64,000 nucleotides of DNA from Planctomycetota bacterium (GTDB lineage: Bacteria > Planctomycetota > Brocadiia > SM23-32 > JAKLEA01). The notes below the pieces were generated by a model. The model was given only the letters and a program-made list of their open reading frames with translations, did not search any database and was not told where the DNA came from. The translations under genes were made by a program, and so were the position numbers. This document shows positions 15,841-24,771 of this stretch, in pieces; positions within the stretch are counted from its first letter, which is position 1; the number at the start of each line of letters is the position of its first letter. The stretch is taken from contig JAKLEA010000002.1 of the NCBI GenBank assembly GCA_022711755.1, positions 186,001 to 250,000 on the forward strand. Direction: 5' to 3'.

Positions 15841-15870
15841 GGCAGGGACGCGTTGCAACGCGCTTCCCCA
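15841..15870. repeat. Second, degenerate copy of the GCGTTGCAACGC palindrome
   Basis: CGCGTTGCAACGCG (15849-15862) repeats the core of the element at 15662-15685. Its flanks (GGGA and CTTCCC) are only partly complementary, and the TGTAGG/CCTACA ends are missing. Confidence 0.65.
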
Positions 15871-16074
15871 ACCGGCTTGTGATGCATGGGATCAACTGTC
15901 AAACCAATAGAAATGTCAGGGGATTTGCGCCGAACAGGAATTCAATCCGGGCGAAATCATTTTTCACCTATCCTGCGCGGTTTGGCATGGGAAGGGAGTA
16001 TCCAATACTGTGAAGGGACAGTAGTACGCAGCGTTCGTATCCATTTACGTTACCGCGGTTTCTTCGCTTCTCTC

Positions 16075-17181
16075 TCAGTCATCCAGCGAGCCGGGCGTCA
16101 GCCCCAGCGGCAGCGGGGCCGGGCGTTCGCACTTGCTTTCGAGTTCGACGTGCCTGCCCGCGTCGGATGCGTCATGGAAGGCGCACATGATGTCCAGAAC
16201 GTGGTAGGCAAGTTCGCCGCCGGCGCGCTGTTTGCGCCCGGAACGCATCGCCTTTGCCATGTCCGCCACGCCGATACCGCGACTGTTGTCCGCGTAACCG
16301 AACGCCAGAGGAATCTCGGCCCATGAGTTCATGCCCGGGCGATGGATGCGGATCGCGCCGCCGAACCCGTTGGGGTCGGGGACCTGCATCGTGCCTTCCG
16401 TGCCGTAGATTTCGATGCACGGCACCTGGGCGGACCACACGTCAAAACTGGTCACGATTGTTCCAATAACGCCGTTTGCGAAGTCCATCACGCCCGCGAT
16501 ATGGGTCGGCGTCTCCACTTTGACACGCTTGCCGCACTTGGGCTGGCTGGTGATGAGCCGGTCCGGGAACGTGATCTTGGTCGCAGCAGTCACTCGGCGC
16601 ACGGGGCCGAGAAGGTTCACCAGAGCCGTAAGGTAGTATGGCCCCATGTCAAACATCGGGCCGCCGCCGACTTCGTAGTAGAACTCCGGACTTGGGTGCC
16701 AGGTTTCGTGGCCGTGACAGAGCATGAACGCCGTGGATGCCACGGGTTGGCCGATCCAGCCGTCGTCAATGAGCTTGCGGCAGGTCTGTATGCCCCCCCC
16801 CAGGAACGTGTCCGGCGCGCCGCTTACCAGCAGCCCCTTGGACCTGGCCAGCTTCATCACCTTGCGCCCGTCCTCGCGGCTGGTGGCGAACGGTTTCTCG
16901 CAGTATGCGGACTTGCCGGCCTTAAGCGCCGCGATATTCACCTCGGCGTGGGCCTTCGGGACGGTCAGGTTGACGACGATCTCGATCTCCGGGTTGGACA
17001 GCAGGTCCTGAACCGGGCAGGCCGGGACGCCGAACTCCGCGCCGCGCGCCCCGGCCTTTTCCATGTCAAGGTCAGAGCAGGCGACAACCTCCAGATTCTC
17101 GAACGACTTGCCGGACTGGAAGTAGATGCCGCTTATGTTGCCGCAACCGATAATGCCGATCTTCGTTTTCCCTTTTGGCAT
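16075..17181 (-). CDS. Gfo/Idh/MocA-family oxidoreductase
   Basis: 368 residues. ATG 17181 has GGAAAGGAG about 8 bases upstream. The N-terminal Rossmann fold shows [15 protein letters not shown], and the conserved catalytic Lys is in [12 protein letters not shown]-terminal alpha/beta domain carries [13 protein letters not shown] and the [14 protein letters not shown] strand. Members are NAD(P)-dependent dehydrogenases of sugars, inositols and related polyols. No other sugar gene is adjacent, so the substrate is open. It is divergent from the retropepsin-like gene at 17417. Confidence 0.9.
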   Translation of the reverse strand: MPKGKTKIGIIGCGNISGIYFQSGKSFENLEVVACSDLDMEKAGARGAEFGVPACPVQDLLSNPEIEIVVNLTVPKAHAEVNIAALKAGKSAYCEKPFATSREDGRKVMKLARSKGLLVSGAPDTFLGGGIQTCRKLIDDGWIGQPVASTAFMLCHGHETWHPSPEFYYEVGGGPMFDMGPYYLTALVNLLGPVRRVTAATKITFPDRLITSQPKCGKRVKVETPTHIAGVMDFANGVIGTIVTSFDVWSAQVPCIEIYGTEGTMQVPDPNGFGGAIRIHRPGMNSWAEIPLAFGYADNSRGIGVADMAKAMRSGRKQRAGGELAYHVLDIMCAFHDASDAGRHVELESKCERPAPLPLGLTPGSLDD

Positions 17182-17416
17182 GAAAACCGCTCCTTTCCTG
17201 AAACCGGCCGTAATTTCCGGTTCCAGAGATATGCAGGATTAAACGCGCAGATTACGACAGTCCGGATATTTTGCCGGGATGGAGCGGGGGTTGCAATGGC
17301 CGTTTCTCCAGCCGCCATTCGGCATTCGGGGATTGCCGCGCAGATGAAACCAGGATGAGATTTCTGGCTGAATTTGTTTCAACATGGTAGTATATGGGCA
17401 TCAGGAAGATGTGAAC

Positions 17417-17770
17417 ATGGGATTGACATATGTCGAAGGAACGGTTCAAGGTCCGTCCGGAAAGAAGGATGGCGTAAGGTTTCTGGTGGACAGCGGGGCG
17501 AAGTATTCCGTCCTGCCGAAATCCATTTGGACGGCGATCGGGCTTGAACCGAAGCGCAGATTAACCTTCACGCTCGCCGACGGAACGGCCATTGAGCGGG
17601 CGGTGTCGGAAGCCTATGTGATTTTACAGCATGGCGAGGCTCACACGCCGGTTGTTCTGGGGGAGGATCGCGACGAGGCGTTACTTGGCGTTGTGACGCT
17701 TGAGATTTTGGGCCTTGTACTTCATCCCTTTGATCGGACGCTTCATCCCATGCGCATTGCAATGGGTTGA
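17417..17770 (+). CDS. Retropepsin-like aspartyl protease domain protein
   Basis: 117 residues from ATG 17417, with AGGAAG 8 bases upstream; ATG 17384 would add 11 residues but has no ribosome site. The flap-and-loop pattern is FLVDSGAKYSVLP, where the usual catalytic D-T/S-G-A motif is DSGA. It is followed by a LADGTAIERAV strand and an LLGVVTLEILGLVLHP segment, as in bacterial clan AA single-domain aspartyl proteases. There is no signal peptide. Such proteins act as dimers; the target is unknown. It stands alone between divergent and convergent neighbours and ends before a bidirectional terminator. Confidence 0.75.
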   Translation: MGLTYVEGTVQGPSGKKDGVRFLVDSGAKYSVLPKSIWTAIGLEPKRRLTFTLADGTAIERAVSEAYVILQHGEAHTPVVLGEDRDEALLGVVTLEILGLVLHPFDRTLHPMRIAMG

Positions 17771-17830
17771 TTCATTCTCCAGGGCATGATGCCGCGGGCA
17801 ATCACGCGGAGCCAATACCGATAAGGATGG

Positions 17831-17883
17831 AAAAACGCGAGAACGCCCGGCGAGGATGCCGCACAGACGTTCCCGCGTCTTTT
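17831..17883. terminator. Bidirectional rho-independent terminator between convergent genes
   Basis: ACGCGAGAACG (17835-17845) pairs with CGTTCCCGCGT (17868-17878) over 11 positions with one mismatch. The stem is preceded by AAAA and followed by CTTTT, so it can serve both strands. It lies between the stop of the plus-strand gene at 17770 and the stop of the minus-strand gene at 17894. Confidence 0.75.
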
Positions 17884-17893
17884 CGGGTGATTT

Positions 17894-19324
17894 TTACTTC
17901 TGGTATCTTAGTATTACGTAGACCGCTCCGCGCCCGCGCCGCACAAGCAGTATCACTCTGTCATTCTGCGTCTCGGCGAGCGCCTTTGTGAAGTCGCTCA
18001 CGCTCTTGACGCGGCGCTTGTTAACCTCGACGATGACGCTTCCCTGCTGGATGCCGGCGCGCTGCGCCATGCTGCCCTGTTCAACGTGCGTGACGACGAC
18101 GCCGGATCCGGCCTGATATCCAAGTTGCTGGGCCAGTTCGGGCGTAAGGTCCTGAACGGCGAAACCGAGCTTCTCAATGACGCCGCCGTCGGACAACTCT
18201 CCCATTCCGCTGTCTTCAAGGTTCCCGAGCTTCGCCTTGATTTCCATCTCCTTGCCGTCGCGGATGATCCCCAGGGTGATCTCCGTGCCCGGCGCGGTCA
18301 GCGCCACCTTGTTGCGCAGTTGCTGCAAGTCCCGGACGGCCTCGCCGTTGAGCTTCACCACGAGATCGCCGGTCTTCAGTCCGGACTTTGCGGCCGGAGC
18401 GTCCTCGACGACGTCGGATATCAGCGCGCCGTTCGTGTCCTTTAGGCCGAACGCCTGCGCAAGGTCCTGTGTGACCGGTTGAAGCATCACGCCGAGATAG
18501 CCGCGCACGACCTTGCCGCTCTGCCGCAACTGGTCAACAATCGCCTTGGCCATGTTGATGGGGATCGCGAAACCGATTCCCTGGTAACCGCCCGTGCGGC
18601 TGGCGATGGCGGAATTGATGCCGATCACTTCCCCGTCAATATTCAGCAGCGGGCCACCTGAGTTTCCGGGATTGATGGCCGCGTCGGTCTGGATGAAACT
18701 TTCGTAATCGGTGATCCCGACCGTGCTGCGCTCCTTGGCGCTGACCACCCCGACGGTAAGCGTGCCGCTCAACGTCTCTCCAAACGGGTTGCCGACGGCA
18801 ATCACCCATTCGCCGACCTCCAGCGCATCGCTGTCGCCGAAGGCCAGACACGGCAATCCTTCGGCCTCGACCTTTATCAGCGCGACGTCGGACTTGGGGT
18901 CGGCGCCAACCAACTTTGCCTCGTATTCCTTGCCGTCGCTGGTCTTGACGGAAATCTTTGTCACGTCTCCCACGATGTGGTTGTTGGTCACGATGTAACC
19001 GTCGGGGGAGATGATGAATCCTGAACCGCTGCCCTGGGCTTTGAACGGCTGCCTCTGCTGGGGCGACCTGTCGAAGAACGGGAACGGCATGTCGAACGGG
19101 GACTGCTGCATCCCGCCGGACATTTCCTTCTCAACGTAGACGAACACCACGGCGGGGACGGCCTTCTTTGCCACCTCTGTGAAGGCCTTCGAGGCCTTCA
19201 GAAGCGCGGCTTTTCCATTTTCCTGCTCCTGAGCCGACGTAAATCCGCAGCACAGCAACGCAATCGCAAGTCCAAAAGCGACCGGCGGGACAATCCGCCT
19301 TCCATGTAGTTCTTTCCTGTTCAT
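17894..19324 (-). CDS. degP: DegP/HtrA (Do-family) periplasmic serine protease with two PDZ domains
   Basis: 476 residues. A signal peptide spans about 1-31 (cleavage near FTSAQ). The trypsin-like domain holds the triad H116 (TNNHIVG), D146 (KSDVALIK) and S222 (NPGNSGGPL). A Q/P-rich LA-loop region (about 70-95) precedes it. Two PDZ domains follow: about 275-370 (VRGYLGVMLQPVTQ) and about 385-470 (GVVVTHVEQGSMAQRAGI). The protein should degrade or hold misfolded envelope proteins. A strong sigma-70-like promoter at 19461-19490 drives it, and a terminator follows. Which Do paralogue this is (DegP, DegQ or MucD) cannot be settled. Confidence 0.95.
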   Translation of the reverse strand: MNRKELHGRRIVPPVAFGLAIALLCCGFTSAQEQENGKAALLKASKAFTEVAKKAVPAVVFVYVEKEMSGGMQQSPFDMPFPFFDRSPQQRQPFKAQGSGSGFIISPDGYIVTNNHIVGDVTKISVKTSDGKEYEAKLVGADPKSDVALIKVEAEGLPCLAFGDSDALEVGEWVIAVGNPFGETLSGTLTVGVVSAKERSTVGITDYESFIQTDAAINPGNSGGPLLNIDGEVIGINSAIASRTGGYQGIGFAIPINMAKAIVDQLRQSGKVVRGYLGVMLQPVTQDLAQAFGLKDTNGALISDVVEDAPAAKSGLKTGDLVVKLNGEAVRDLQQLRNKVALTAPGTEITLGIIRDGKEMEIKAKLGNLEDSGMGELSDGGVIEKLGFAVQDLTPELAQQLGYQAGSGVVVTHVEQGSMAQRAGIQQGSVIVEVNKRRVKSVSDFTKALAETQNDRVILLVRRGRGAVYVILRYQK

Positions 19325-19460
19325 TGTGCTTTATCCTTTCCTGAAAAACGAAGATGCCATGCCCCATTTGCCTGCTCTCTCCGATCCCGTACCTTGCGCC
19401 CTGACGGGCGCCTCTTGCGCTTACGGCCTCCCGGGCGGGAACCTCAAGCGCCGCATATAT

Positions 19461-19490
19461 TATAAAGCGTCCTGCCCGTCCGATTGTCAA
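19461..19490 (-). promoter_or_regulatory. Sigma-70-like promoter of the degP gene
   Basis: On the minus strand, TTGACA (19485-19490) is followed after 18 bases by TTTATA (19461-19466); the overlapping TATAAT at 19459-19464 would give a 20-base spacer. The start would fall near 19455, giving a leader of about 130 bases. Confidence 0.6.
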
Positions 19491-19508
19491 GAGGGGAGCG
19501 TGTTTGCG

Positions 19509-20813
19509 TCATTCAAACCGGGGCAGATAATCCTTCTGAAGCTCCAGCATCGCGTCCAGCAGTTGTCCGGCGCGCTGGGCGCTGTCAACCACGGGATCAA
19601 GCAGAAGGGCCTCCAGGAGCAGTTTCTTTGACCTTTTCGCGTATGCCTCGACGATGATTTTCTGAATGCTTATCTGAAGACTGCACATCGCGGCGAGCGC
19701 CTCCGGCAGGGGGCCGACCTTCTGCGGATGAACGCCGCGCCCGTCAACCTCCGCAGGGACTTCTACTATCGCGTCTTCCGCCACGTTCCCAACATACAAC
19801 CCCGTGTTCGACACGTTCACCGATGGCCACCATCGCCGCGAGTCGGTTACGATGTCCCGGATCATCGGCACGGCGTGCTCCCCCGACGGACGCAGGACGG
19901 ACTCGTCCAATGGAACATTCGCGTCCGACCAGTTCACCGGTTGGCTTTCCGGCTTCAAAGCTCCGTCCGGGCGCGGTACGCTGCGGCATTCCCTGCCGTA
20001 ATGCCAGCGCAGGCCGAGGTCCTCATATGCGAAGGATACGTATTCTCCGATGTGGTCGTCCGACGGGAACATGAGCAGGCCGAAGAGGTCGAGCATCCGG
20101 CGCGTCAGCCGCGGACACATGTCCGCCTTAGCTCCGCGCAGCCTGGCGACCAATTCGGGATAAAGGTCCTCGCCTGTGGCGGCGTCTGCGATCTTCAGGA
20201 ACCAGAAGAAGTGGTTCAGACCGCCAGTGATCATGTCCAGCTCTTCCTCGGGACGCTCAAGAATGCGCGACACGAAACCCCTTCCTCCGGAAACGCCGTG
20301 GCAGATGCCGACGAATTTCAGCGAGGTCAGCTTGCTTATGGCCATGCAGACGCGGCTTTCGGGGTTCGTAAAGTTGAACACCGTTGCGTCCGGGCAAATG
20401 GCCTCGATCTCTCTGCACAGGGGCACTACAAGCTCATAACTCCTGAGGGCGTGGAAGAGCGCGCCGGGGCCGCCGTTCTCCCCGAGCACATGTTTGAATC
20501 CGAAGGCCAGAGGGACGCGGAAATCCTGCTCCCATAGCTCCATGCGTCGCACGGCGACCGAGATCACGACGAAGTCCGCCCCGGCCAGCGCCGCGTGTCG
20601 GTCGGTCGTTGATTCGATTGATATCGGGGAGCGGAAATGTTCTTTCATCCGGGCGGCCAGGCCGTGCATCCGGGCCAGCGCCGCCTCGTCCACGTCGGCA
20701 AGAACTAGCTTCGCTCCGGCCTCGCCGAGTTCACGGCAGGAAAGGACGTCCGCTATCGTGCCGCGCCCGAAGCTGTGGCTTCCCGCGCCGATCAGCGTTA
20801 TCTTTATTGCCAT
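19509..20813 (-). CDS. Glycoside hydrolase family 4 (alpha-galactosidase/glucuronidase type)
   Basis: 434 residues. The N-terminal NAD-binding segment is ITLIGAGSHSFGRG. The GH4 metal and substrate residues are visible: N150 in FNFTNPES, C171-H172 in GICHG, and N200-H201 in GGLNHFFW. GH4 enzymes use NAD+ and Mn2+ with an oxidation-elimination mechanism and act in the cytoplasm on alpha- or beta-glycosides. The presence of CHG fits the subgroup with alpha-galactosidase and alpha-glucuronidase activity; the exact sugar is not determined. It is the last gene of a minus-strand run, 47 bases after riboflavin synthase. Confidence 0.9.
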   Translation of the reverse strand: MAIKITLIGAGSHSFGRGTIADVLSCRELGEAGAKLVLADVDEAALARMHGLAARMKEHFRSPISIESTTDRHAALAGADFVVISVAVRRMELWEQDFRVPLAFGFKHVLGENGGPGALFHALRSYELVVPLCREIEAICPDATVFNFTNPESRVCMAISKLTSLKFVGICHGVSGGRGFVSRILERPEEELDMITGGLNHFFWFLKIADAATGEDLYPELVARLRGAKADMCPRLTRRMLDLFGLLMFPSDDHIGEYVSFAYEDLGLRWHYGRECRSVPRPDGALKPESQPVNWSDANVPLDESVLRPSGEHAVPMIRDIVTDSRRWWPSVNVSNTGLYVGNVAEDAIVEVPAEVDGRGVHPQKVGPLPEALAAMCSLQISIQKIIVEAYAKRSKKLLLEALLLDPVVDSAQRAGQLLDAMLELQKDYLPRFE

Positions 20814-20860
20814 GTTGGTCTCGCTTGAGTTTGATGAATTGAATCAGGAAACAATAGCGA

Positions 20861-21508
20861 TCACGCAAATCCCGCCCGCCTGAGCGTTTCCATCGTCACG
20901 CCACCGTCCGCTTCATGCCCGCCGCCGGAAAGCAGGCGTTTGATCCACTTGCCGAGGATGTCGGTCTCGACATTCACCTTGTCGCGCTCGCCCTTCGAGC
21001 CGAGCGTGGTGTGCGCCAGCGTCGTCGGGATCAGTGCGACGGAGAACCCGTCCCTGCCCACGTCAACCAGAGTCAGGCTTATGCCGTCAATAGCGACGCT
21101 GCCCTTGGGAACCATCATTCCGGCTATCGGGGGCGCGGCGTGGAAGCTCATTGTGACCTGGCCAGGGGAGTCTTCACGCTTCGCAATCGTTCCGACGCCG
21201 TCAACGTGCCCCAGCACGAAATGCCCGCCAAGGCGGTCCCCGACCCTGAGAGAGCGTTCGCAGTTGACTCGCGATCCCGGCCCGAGACCGCCCAGCGTCG
21301 TCTTGCCCAGCGTTTCCGAGGCGACGTCGAATGCGGCGACGGTTCCACTCAATTGGGAAACGGTCAAACACGCGCCGTCAACTGCGACGCTGTCGCCCAG
21401 CCGCGTTCCATCGGCAAGCGCGCCGAGATCAATCTCCAGACGGCCCCTGCCTGCGCGGACCTGAAAGGCCGCGACGGGGCGGACGGCTTCTATGATGCCT
21501 GTGAACAT
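20861..21508 (-). CDS. ribE: Riboflavin synthase alpha subunit
   Basis: 215 residues, starting at the classic MFTGIIEAV (ATG 21508). It has two lumazine-binding barrel repeats: about 1-95, with GDSVAVDGACLTV, and about 96-195, with GSVAIDGISLTLV. It forms riboflavin and a pyrimidinedione from two 6,7-dimethyl-8-ribityllumazine molecules. The length is usual. No other rib gene is in the window; the neighbours are a mutarotase-like protein upstream and GH4 downstream, so it is not in a rib operon here. Confidence 0.95.
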   Translation of the reverse strand: MFTGIIEAVRPVAAFQVRAGRGRLEIDLGALADGTRLGDSVAVDGACLTVSQLSGTVAAFDVASETLGKTTLGGLGPGSRVNCERSLRVGDRLGGHFVLGHVDGVGTIAKREDSPGQVTMSFHAAPPIAGMMVPKGSVAIDGISLTLVDVGRDGFSVALIPTTLAHTTLGSKGERDKVNVETDILGKWIKRLLSGGGHEADGGVTMETLRRAGFA

Positions 21509-21530
21509 TTGCGTCCCGCGCAAAGAAGAA

Positions 21531-22682
21531 TCAGATCAGACCCGTCCTGCGAAGCCGGTGCGTCCTGTCCTTTCCGCGCTCACGCACGACAAGGGCGCCC
21601 GCCTTCATTTCGATTGATTTGACGCCGGTGAAGTTCGGCTCGATCGGGATGATGAACGCAAGGAAGCAAACCCGGATTTCCCCGCCTCCGTCAAGCCACT
21701 GATAGGTCGGAACGCCGAACAGTTTTGCCATCTCGACCGAGTCGCGCTTGGGAAGCGGGAAGGGGGTGTTGCCGAATTCCAGACCGCGCGTGACCTCCTT
21801 CTTGGACCACGGCTTGTGCGTCCTCACCATGTTCTCTTCCCAGATACCCAGCCAGGGATAGGCGAGCCGGGGCCAGACGTAACCGATCAGGACGCCCTGC
21901 TGCGGATTGGCGGCCGTCGCCCATGCGTATTCGGCGCGCTGATCCATCAGGACCGTAGTGAAGTCGCCGCTGCCGGGCTTTTCCGGATATACGCGCATGT
22001 TGACCGTCCCGCCATGTGAGCCGGGCGCGTTCGGCCAGCGGTACTCCTCGTTCTTCTTCAGCCTCTGGACCGGCGCAAAGGTGACCGGAAACGCCTTGCA
22101 CTTCGTCCCCGAGCAGTCGAACAGCGTCACCCCGTGCTGGACGAACGGCTGGCCGACCGTCCAGTGCTGCGTCCACGTGAACGGTTTGTCAACCTTCTGG
22201 AGGTTTCTGACGCAGTCCTCGAAATAGAGTATGTTTTCGCCCTTGCGGACTTCGAGGCGCCTGCTGTAATCCATTCCGGCCTCCGGGAGCGTGCAGCCGT
22301 AGGTGGCCGCTGCGGATTGCTCGTCGGCTTCCTCGCCCGTCAACGTCCAATTGGTAACGCCGGTCTCGCCGTGGACCCTCATGCCGTGCGCGGCCTCTGC
22401 GGGCGAGGGCGGGCCGAAATTGCCGAGGCACACGTTATGCCCCGCAATGCTGGCCAGCAGGGGGGCTTCCGCCTTCGGTCCGTGGGATCGGACAAGCTGG
22501 TCGGCAGTCTTCTCCCCCGGCTCGCAGGTATTCCACAAAGGCTTCCACATCGGATTGACTTCGGATTCGTGAAGCCGCAGTTCCGCAATGTGCCCCCCGC
22601 CAAGCAGCGCGCTGGCGCGTATGCGGTCATTCTGAATCTGAATCGCCTTGCGGCCTTCGTAATCAGCCTGTGTTATCTTCAT
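21531..22682 (-). CDS. Conserved protein, galactose-mutarotase-like beta-sandwich
   Basis: 383 residues from ATG 22682, with AAGGGA 7 bases upstream; the longer reading to 22754 has no ribosome site. It is rich in beta strands with patterns of the aldose 1-epimerase/carbohydrate-binding superfold: RASALLGGGHIAELRL near the start, HGETGVTNWTL, and KPFTWTQHWTVGQPFV in the middle. There is no signal peptide, so it is cytoplasmic. I do not recognise a named family with known chemistry. Its place between Zn-ADH and riboflavin synthase, near GH4, fits a role with sugars, but this is inference. Confidence 0.6.
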   Translation of the reverse strand: MKITQADYEGRKAIQIQNDRIRASALLGGGHIAELRLHESEVNPMWKPLWNTCEPGEKTADQLVRSHGPKAEAPLLASIAGHNVCLGNFGPPSPAEAAHGMRVHGETGVTNWTLTGEEADEQSAAATYGCTLPEAGMDYSRRLEVRKGENILYFEDCVRNLQKVDKPFTWTQHWTVGQPFVQHGVTLFDCSGTKCKAFPVTFAPVQRLKKNEEYRWPNAPGSHGGTVNMRVYPEKPGSGDFTTVLMDQRAEYAWATAANPQQGVLIGYVWPRLAYPWLGIWEENMVRTHKPWSKKEVTRGLEFGNTPFPLPKRDSVEMAKLFGVPTYQWLDGGGEIRVCFLAFIIPIEPNFTGVKSIEMKAGALVVRERGKDRTHRLRRTGLI

Positions 22683-22784
22683 TTGCGTCCCTTCTTCATC
22701 TGGAGCCTTTGCGGATTCACTCTGCGGACATGGTCCACTCCGGCATGATGTCACGGACCAGCGCAGATTACAAAATCAATCCAA

Positions 22785-23801
22785 TCATTCCCACGGCTTC
22801 AGCAGAACCTTTGCCGTCTTGCGCGATGCCGAAATCTCAAACGCCTCGCGAATCTCGCTCATCGGCAGGACGTGGCTTATCAAATACACCGCCAGCGGCG
22901 ATTCCGCGATAACCTTCATCACGCGCGGGAAATCGTTCAGGTTGTAGTGCCACGACCCTATTACGGTCAAGCCTTTGCGGATCATGTCGGGGCTGACGCG
23001 CATCTTGAGATCGTCCCCGCACTCGCCGACGAACGCAACCGAACCGCGACGCCGGACGGCGTCAATGCACAGCCTTTCGGCCTGAACGGTTCCGGAACAA
23101 TCAAGCGCGCAGTCAACCCCGGCTCCGCCGGTAAGCGCCTTGATCTTCTTCAGCGCGTCGTTGTCAGAGGGGTCAAAGACCGCTTCAACCCCCATCGCAC
23201 CGGCCCGTTCGCATCGGTACGGTTCCGACTCGACCACGATGACGCGCGCGCCACGGAAACGGGCGTTGACCACCGCGCCAAGACCGACCGGCCCCGCCCC
23301 AGTGATGAGAACAGTCTTAAATGCGTCCAAACCCATTCGCTGGAAGGCTCCGAAAGACGGACCAAGCGCGCAAAGCGCGAGAGACGCTCTCTCGTAGGAA
23401 ACCCCATCCGGAATCTTCGGCAGTATCCATGATGGTTTCAAGAGATACTGCGCCATCGTCGCGCTGCCTTCAGGCGATCCCGTGAAAGCTGTGAAATCGT
23501 GACAATGTTCGCAATGGATATACTCCCCGGCAACGCATAGATCGCACGCGCCGCAGGGATATTGCGGCATCACAACGACTCTGTCCCCGACGGAAACTTT
23601 GCACGGTTGCGCGACGGCCACGACTTCGCCGACGGCCTCGTGCCCCAGATATTCGATCCTGTGGCCGGCAAGGTAACTCTTGTATTCCGCGCACATCGGA
23701 GCGACGTGTACTTTGACAAGCGCCCAGTCGCGCGCGGGCTTCGGATCTGGAACCTCTACAAGCCCGGCCTGCCTCTGCCCCAGGATGACAGCCTTCTTCA
23801 T
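22785..23801 (-). CDS. Zinc-dependent medium-chain alcohol/polyol dehydrogenase
   Basis: 338 residues. Catalytic zinc ligands are C37 and H54-E55 (YLGHEAVGEV). Structural zinc cysteines are in PCGACDLCVAGEYIHCEHC (C83, C86, C89, C97, and C100 nearby). The NAD-binding motif is VLITGAGPVGLGAV. It is closest to the sorbitol/threonine dehydrogenase branch that oxidises polyols or secondary alcohols. The RbsC-type permease gene ends 28 bases upstream, and the two may work on the same imported sugar. The substrate is unproven. Confidence 0.88.
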   Translation of the reverse strand: MKKAVILGQRQAGLVEVPDPKPARDWALVKVHVAPMCAEYKSYLAGHRIEYLGHEAVGEVVAVAQPCKVSVGDRVVVMPQYPCGACDLCVAGEYIHCEHCHDFTAFTGSPEGSATMAQYLLKPSWILPKIPDGVSYERASLALCALGPSFGAFQRMGLDAFKTVLITGAGPVGLGAVVNARFRGARVIVVESEPYRCERAGAMGVEAVFDPSDNDALKKIKALTGGAGVDCALDCSGTVQAERLCIDAVRRRGSVAFVGECGDDLKMRVSPDMIRKGLTVIGSWHYNLNDFPRVMKVIAESPLAVYLISHVLPMSEIREAFEISASRKTAKVLLKPWE

Positions 23802-23829
23802 TGTTTTCTGTCCTCACGAATTGCTCGGG

Positions 23830-24768
23830 TCAGCGCATCCGCCATCGGGCAAACTTATCAATCAACGCGGCGACGATGATCGCCGCGCCGAGGGCGACGT
23901 GTTGATAATGGGCGGAAATGTCAGAAAGACGACACCCATTCTCAAGCGCGATGATGAAGAGCATTCCGGCGATGGTTCCCAGAACGCCACCTTCTCCGCC
24001 CATCAGGCTGGCCCCGCCGATGACGACTCCTGCGATGACCCGCAATTCCCAAAACTGGCCGGAAGTCGGCTGCCCGCTTTCAAGTTCTGCGGCCAGCATG
24101 ACGCCGCTCAGCCCTCCCAGAATTCCGATCAGAATATAAATCATCATCAGTGTGCGATTTATAGGAACGCCTGAATGAAACGCCGCATCACGATTGCTGC
24201 CTATTGCAAAGGTGTAACGCCCGAGCGGAGTCCAGTGCAATATAAAGGCGCAAATGAGGACTACGACCAGCATGATCGCTATGGGTATCGGAATCCCGCC
24301 CGGCAGATCGCCCATGTAAAGATGGGAGAAGTTGGCAGGGATGTTCTCGGAAACAGGCATTGCATTGGTCATGACGAGGACCGCGCCCCTGATCGCGCTC
24401 ATCATGCCGAGGGTCACAATGAATGGAGCGATTCCGCCGAACGAGATCAACGCGCCGTTCACAAGTCCGCAGAGAGCGCCTGTTCCCATGCCGGCAAGAA
24501 TCCCCATCAACACGCTGCCCGTGCCTGACGCCGCCATCGCGCAGGTCACGCCGCTGATGGCTATGACCGATCCCACGCTGAGGTCTATCCCGCCGCTGAT
24601 AATGACGAACGTCATGCCCATCCCGACGATGACCGCCGGGGACGTCCGAGTTATCACGTTTAATGCGTTGGATTTTGTCGGGAATGTATCCGGAGCCTTT
24701 ATGGAGAACACCGTCAGTAGTATCGTCAGGCCGAGGAACGGAAGTATGAGCGTGAGTTTCTTGCGCAT
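23830..24768 (-). CDS. RbsC-type sugar ABC transporter permease
   Basis: 312 residues with about 8-10 hydrophobic helices. Diagnostic motifs of the ribose/xylose branch are GGIDLSVGSV (about 59-68), NGALISFGGIAPFIVTLGMM, and FAIGSNRDAAFHSGVPIN, which is the EAA-like contact with the ATPase. It would form the membrane channel of an RbsABC-type importer. No ATPase (RbsA) or periplasmic binding protein gene is adjacent. It starts 3 bases after the glyS stop with only a weak ribosome site, so it is likely coupled to glyS. Confidence 0.9.
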   Translation of the reverse strand: MRKKLTLILPFLGLTILLTVFSIKAPDTFPTKSNALNVITRTSPAVIVGMGMTFVIISGGIDLSVGSVIAISGVTCAMAASGTGSVLMGILAGMGTGALCGLVNGALISFGGIAPFIVTLGMMSAIRGAVLVMTNAMPVSENIPANFSHLYMGDLPGGIPIPIAIMLVVVLICAFILHWTPLGRYTFAIGSNRDAAFHSGVPINRTLMMIYILIGILGGLSGVMLAAELESGQPTSGQFWELRVIAGVVIGGASLMGGEGGVLGTIAGMLFIIALENGCRLSDISAHYQHVALGAAIIVAALIDKFARWRMR

Positions 24769-24771
24769 CGT

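Larger units (their letters stand above)
15608..16074. other. 467-base gene-free region with palindromic repeats
   Basis: The region separates two minus-strand genes. Apart from the HIT ribosome site and the two repeats listed separately (15659-15716 and 15841-15870), I see no ORF, tRNA or clear promoter. Confidence 0.6.
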
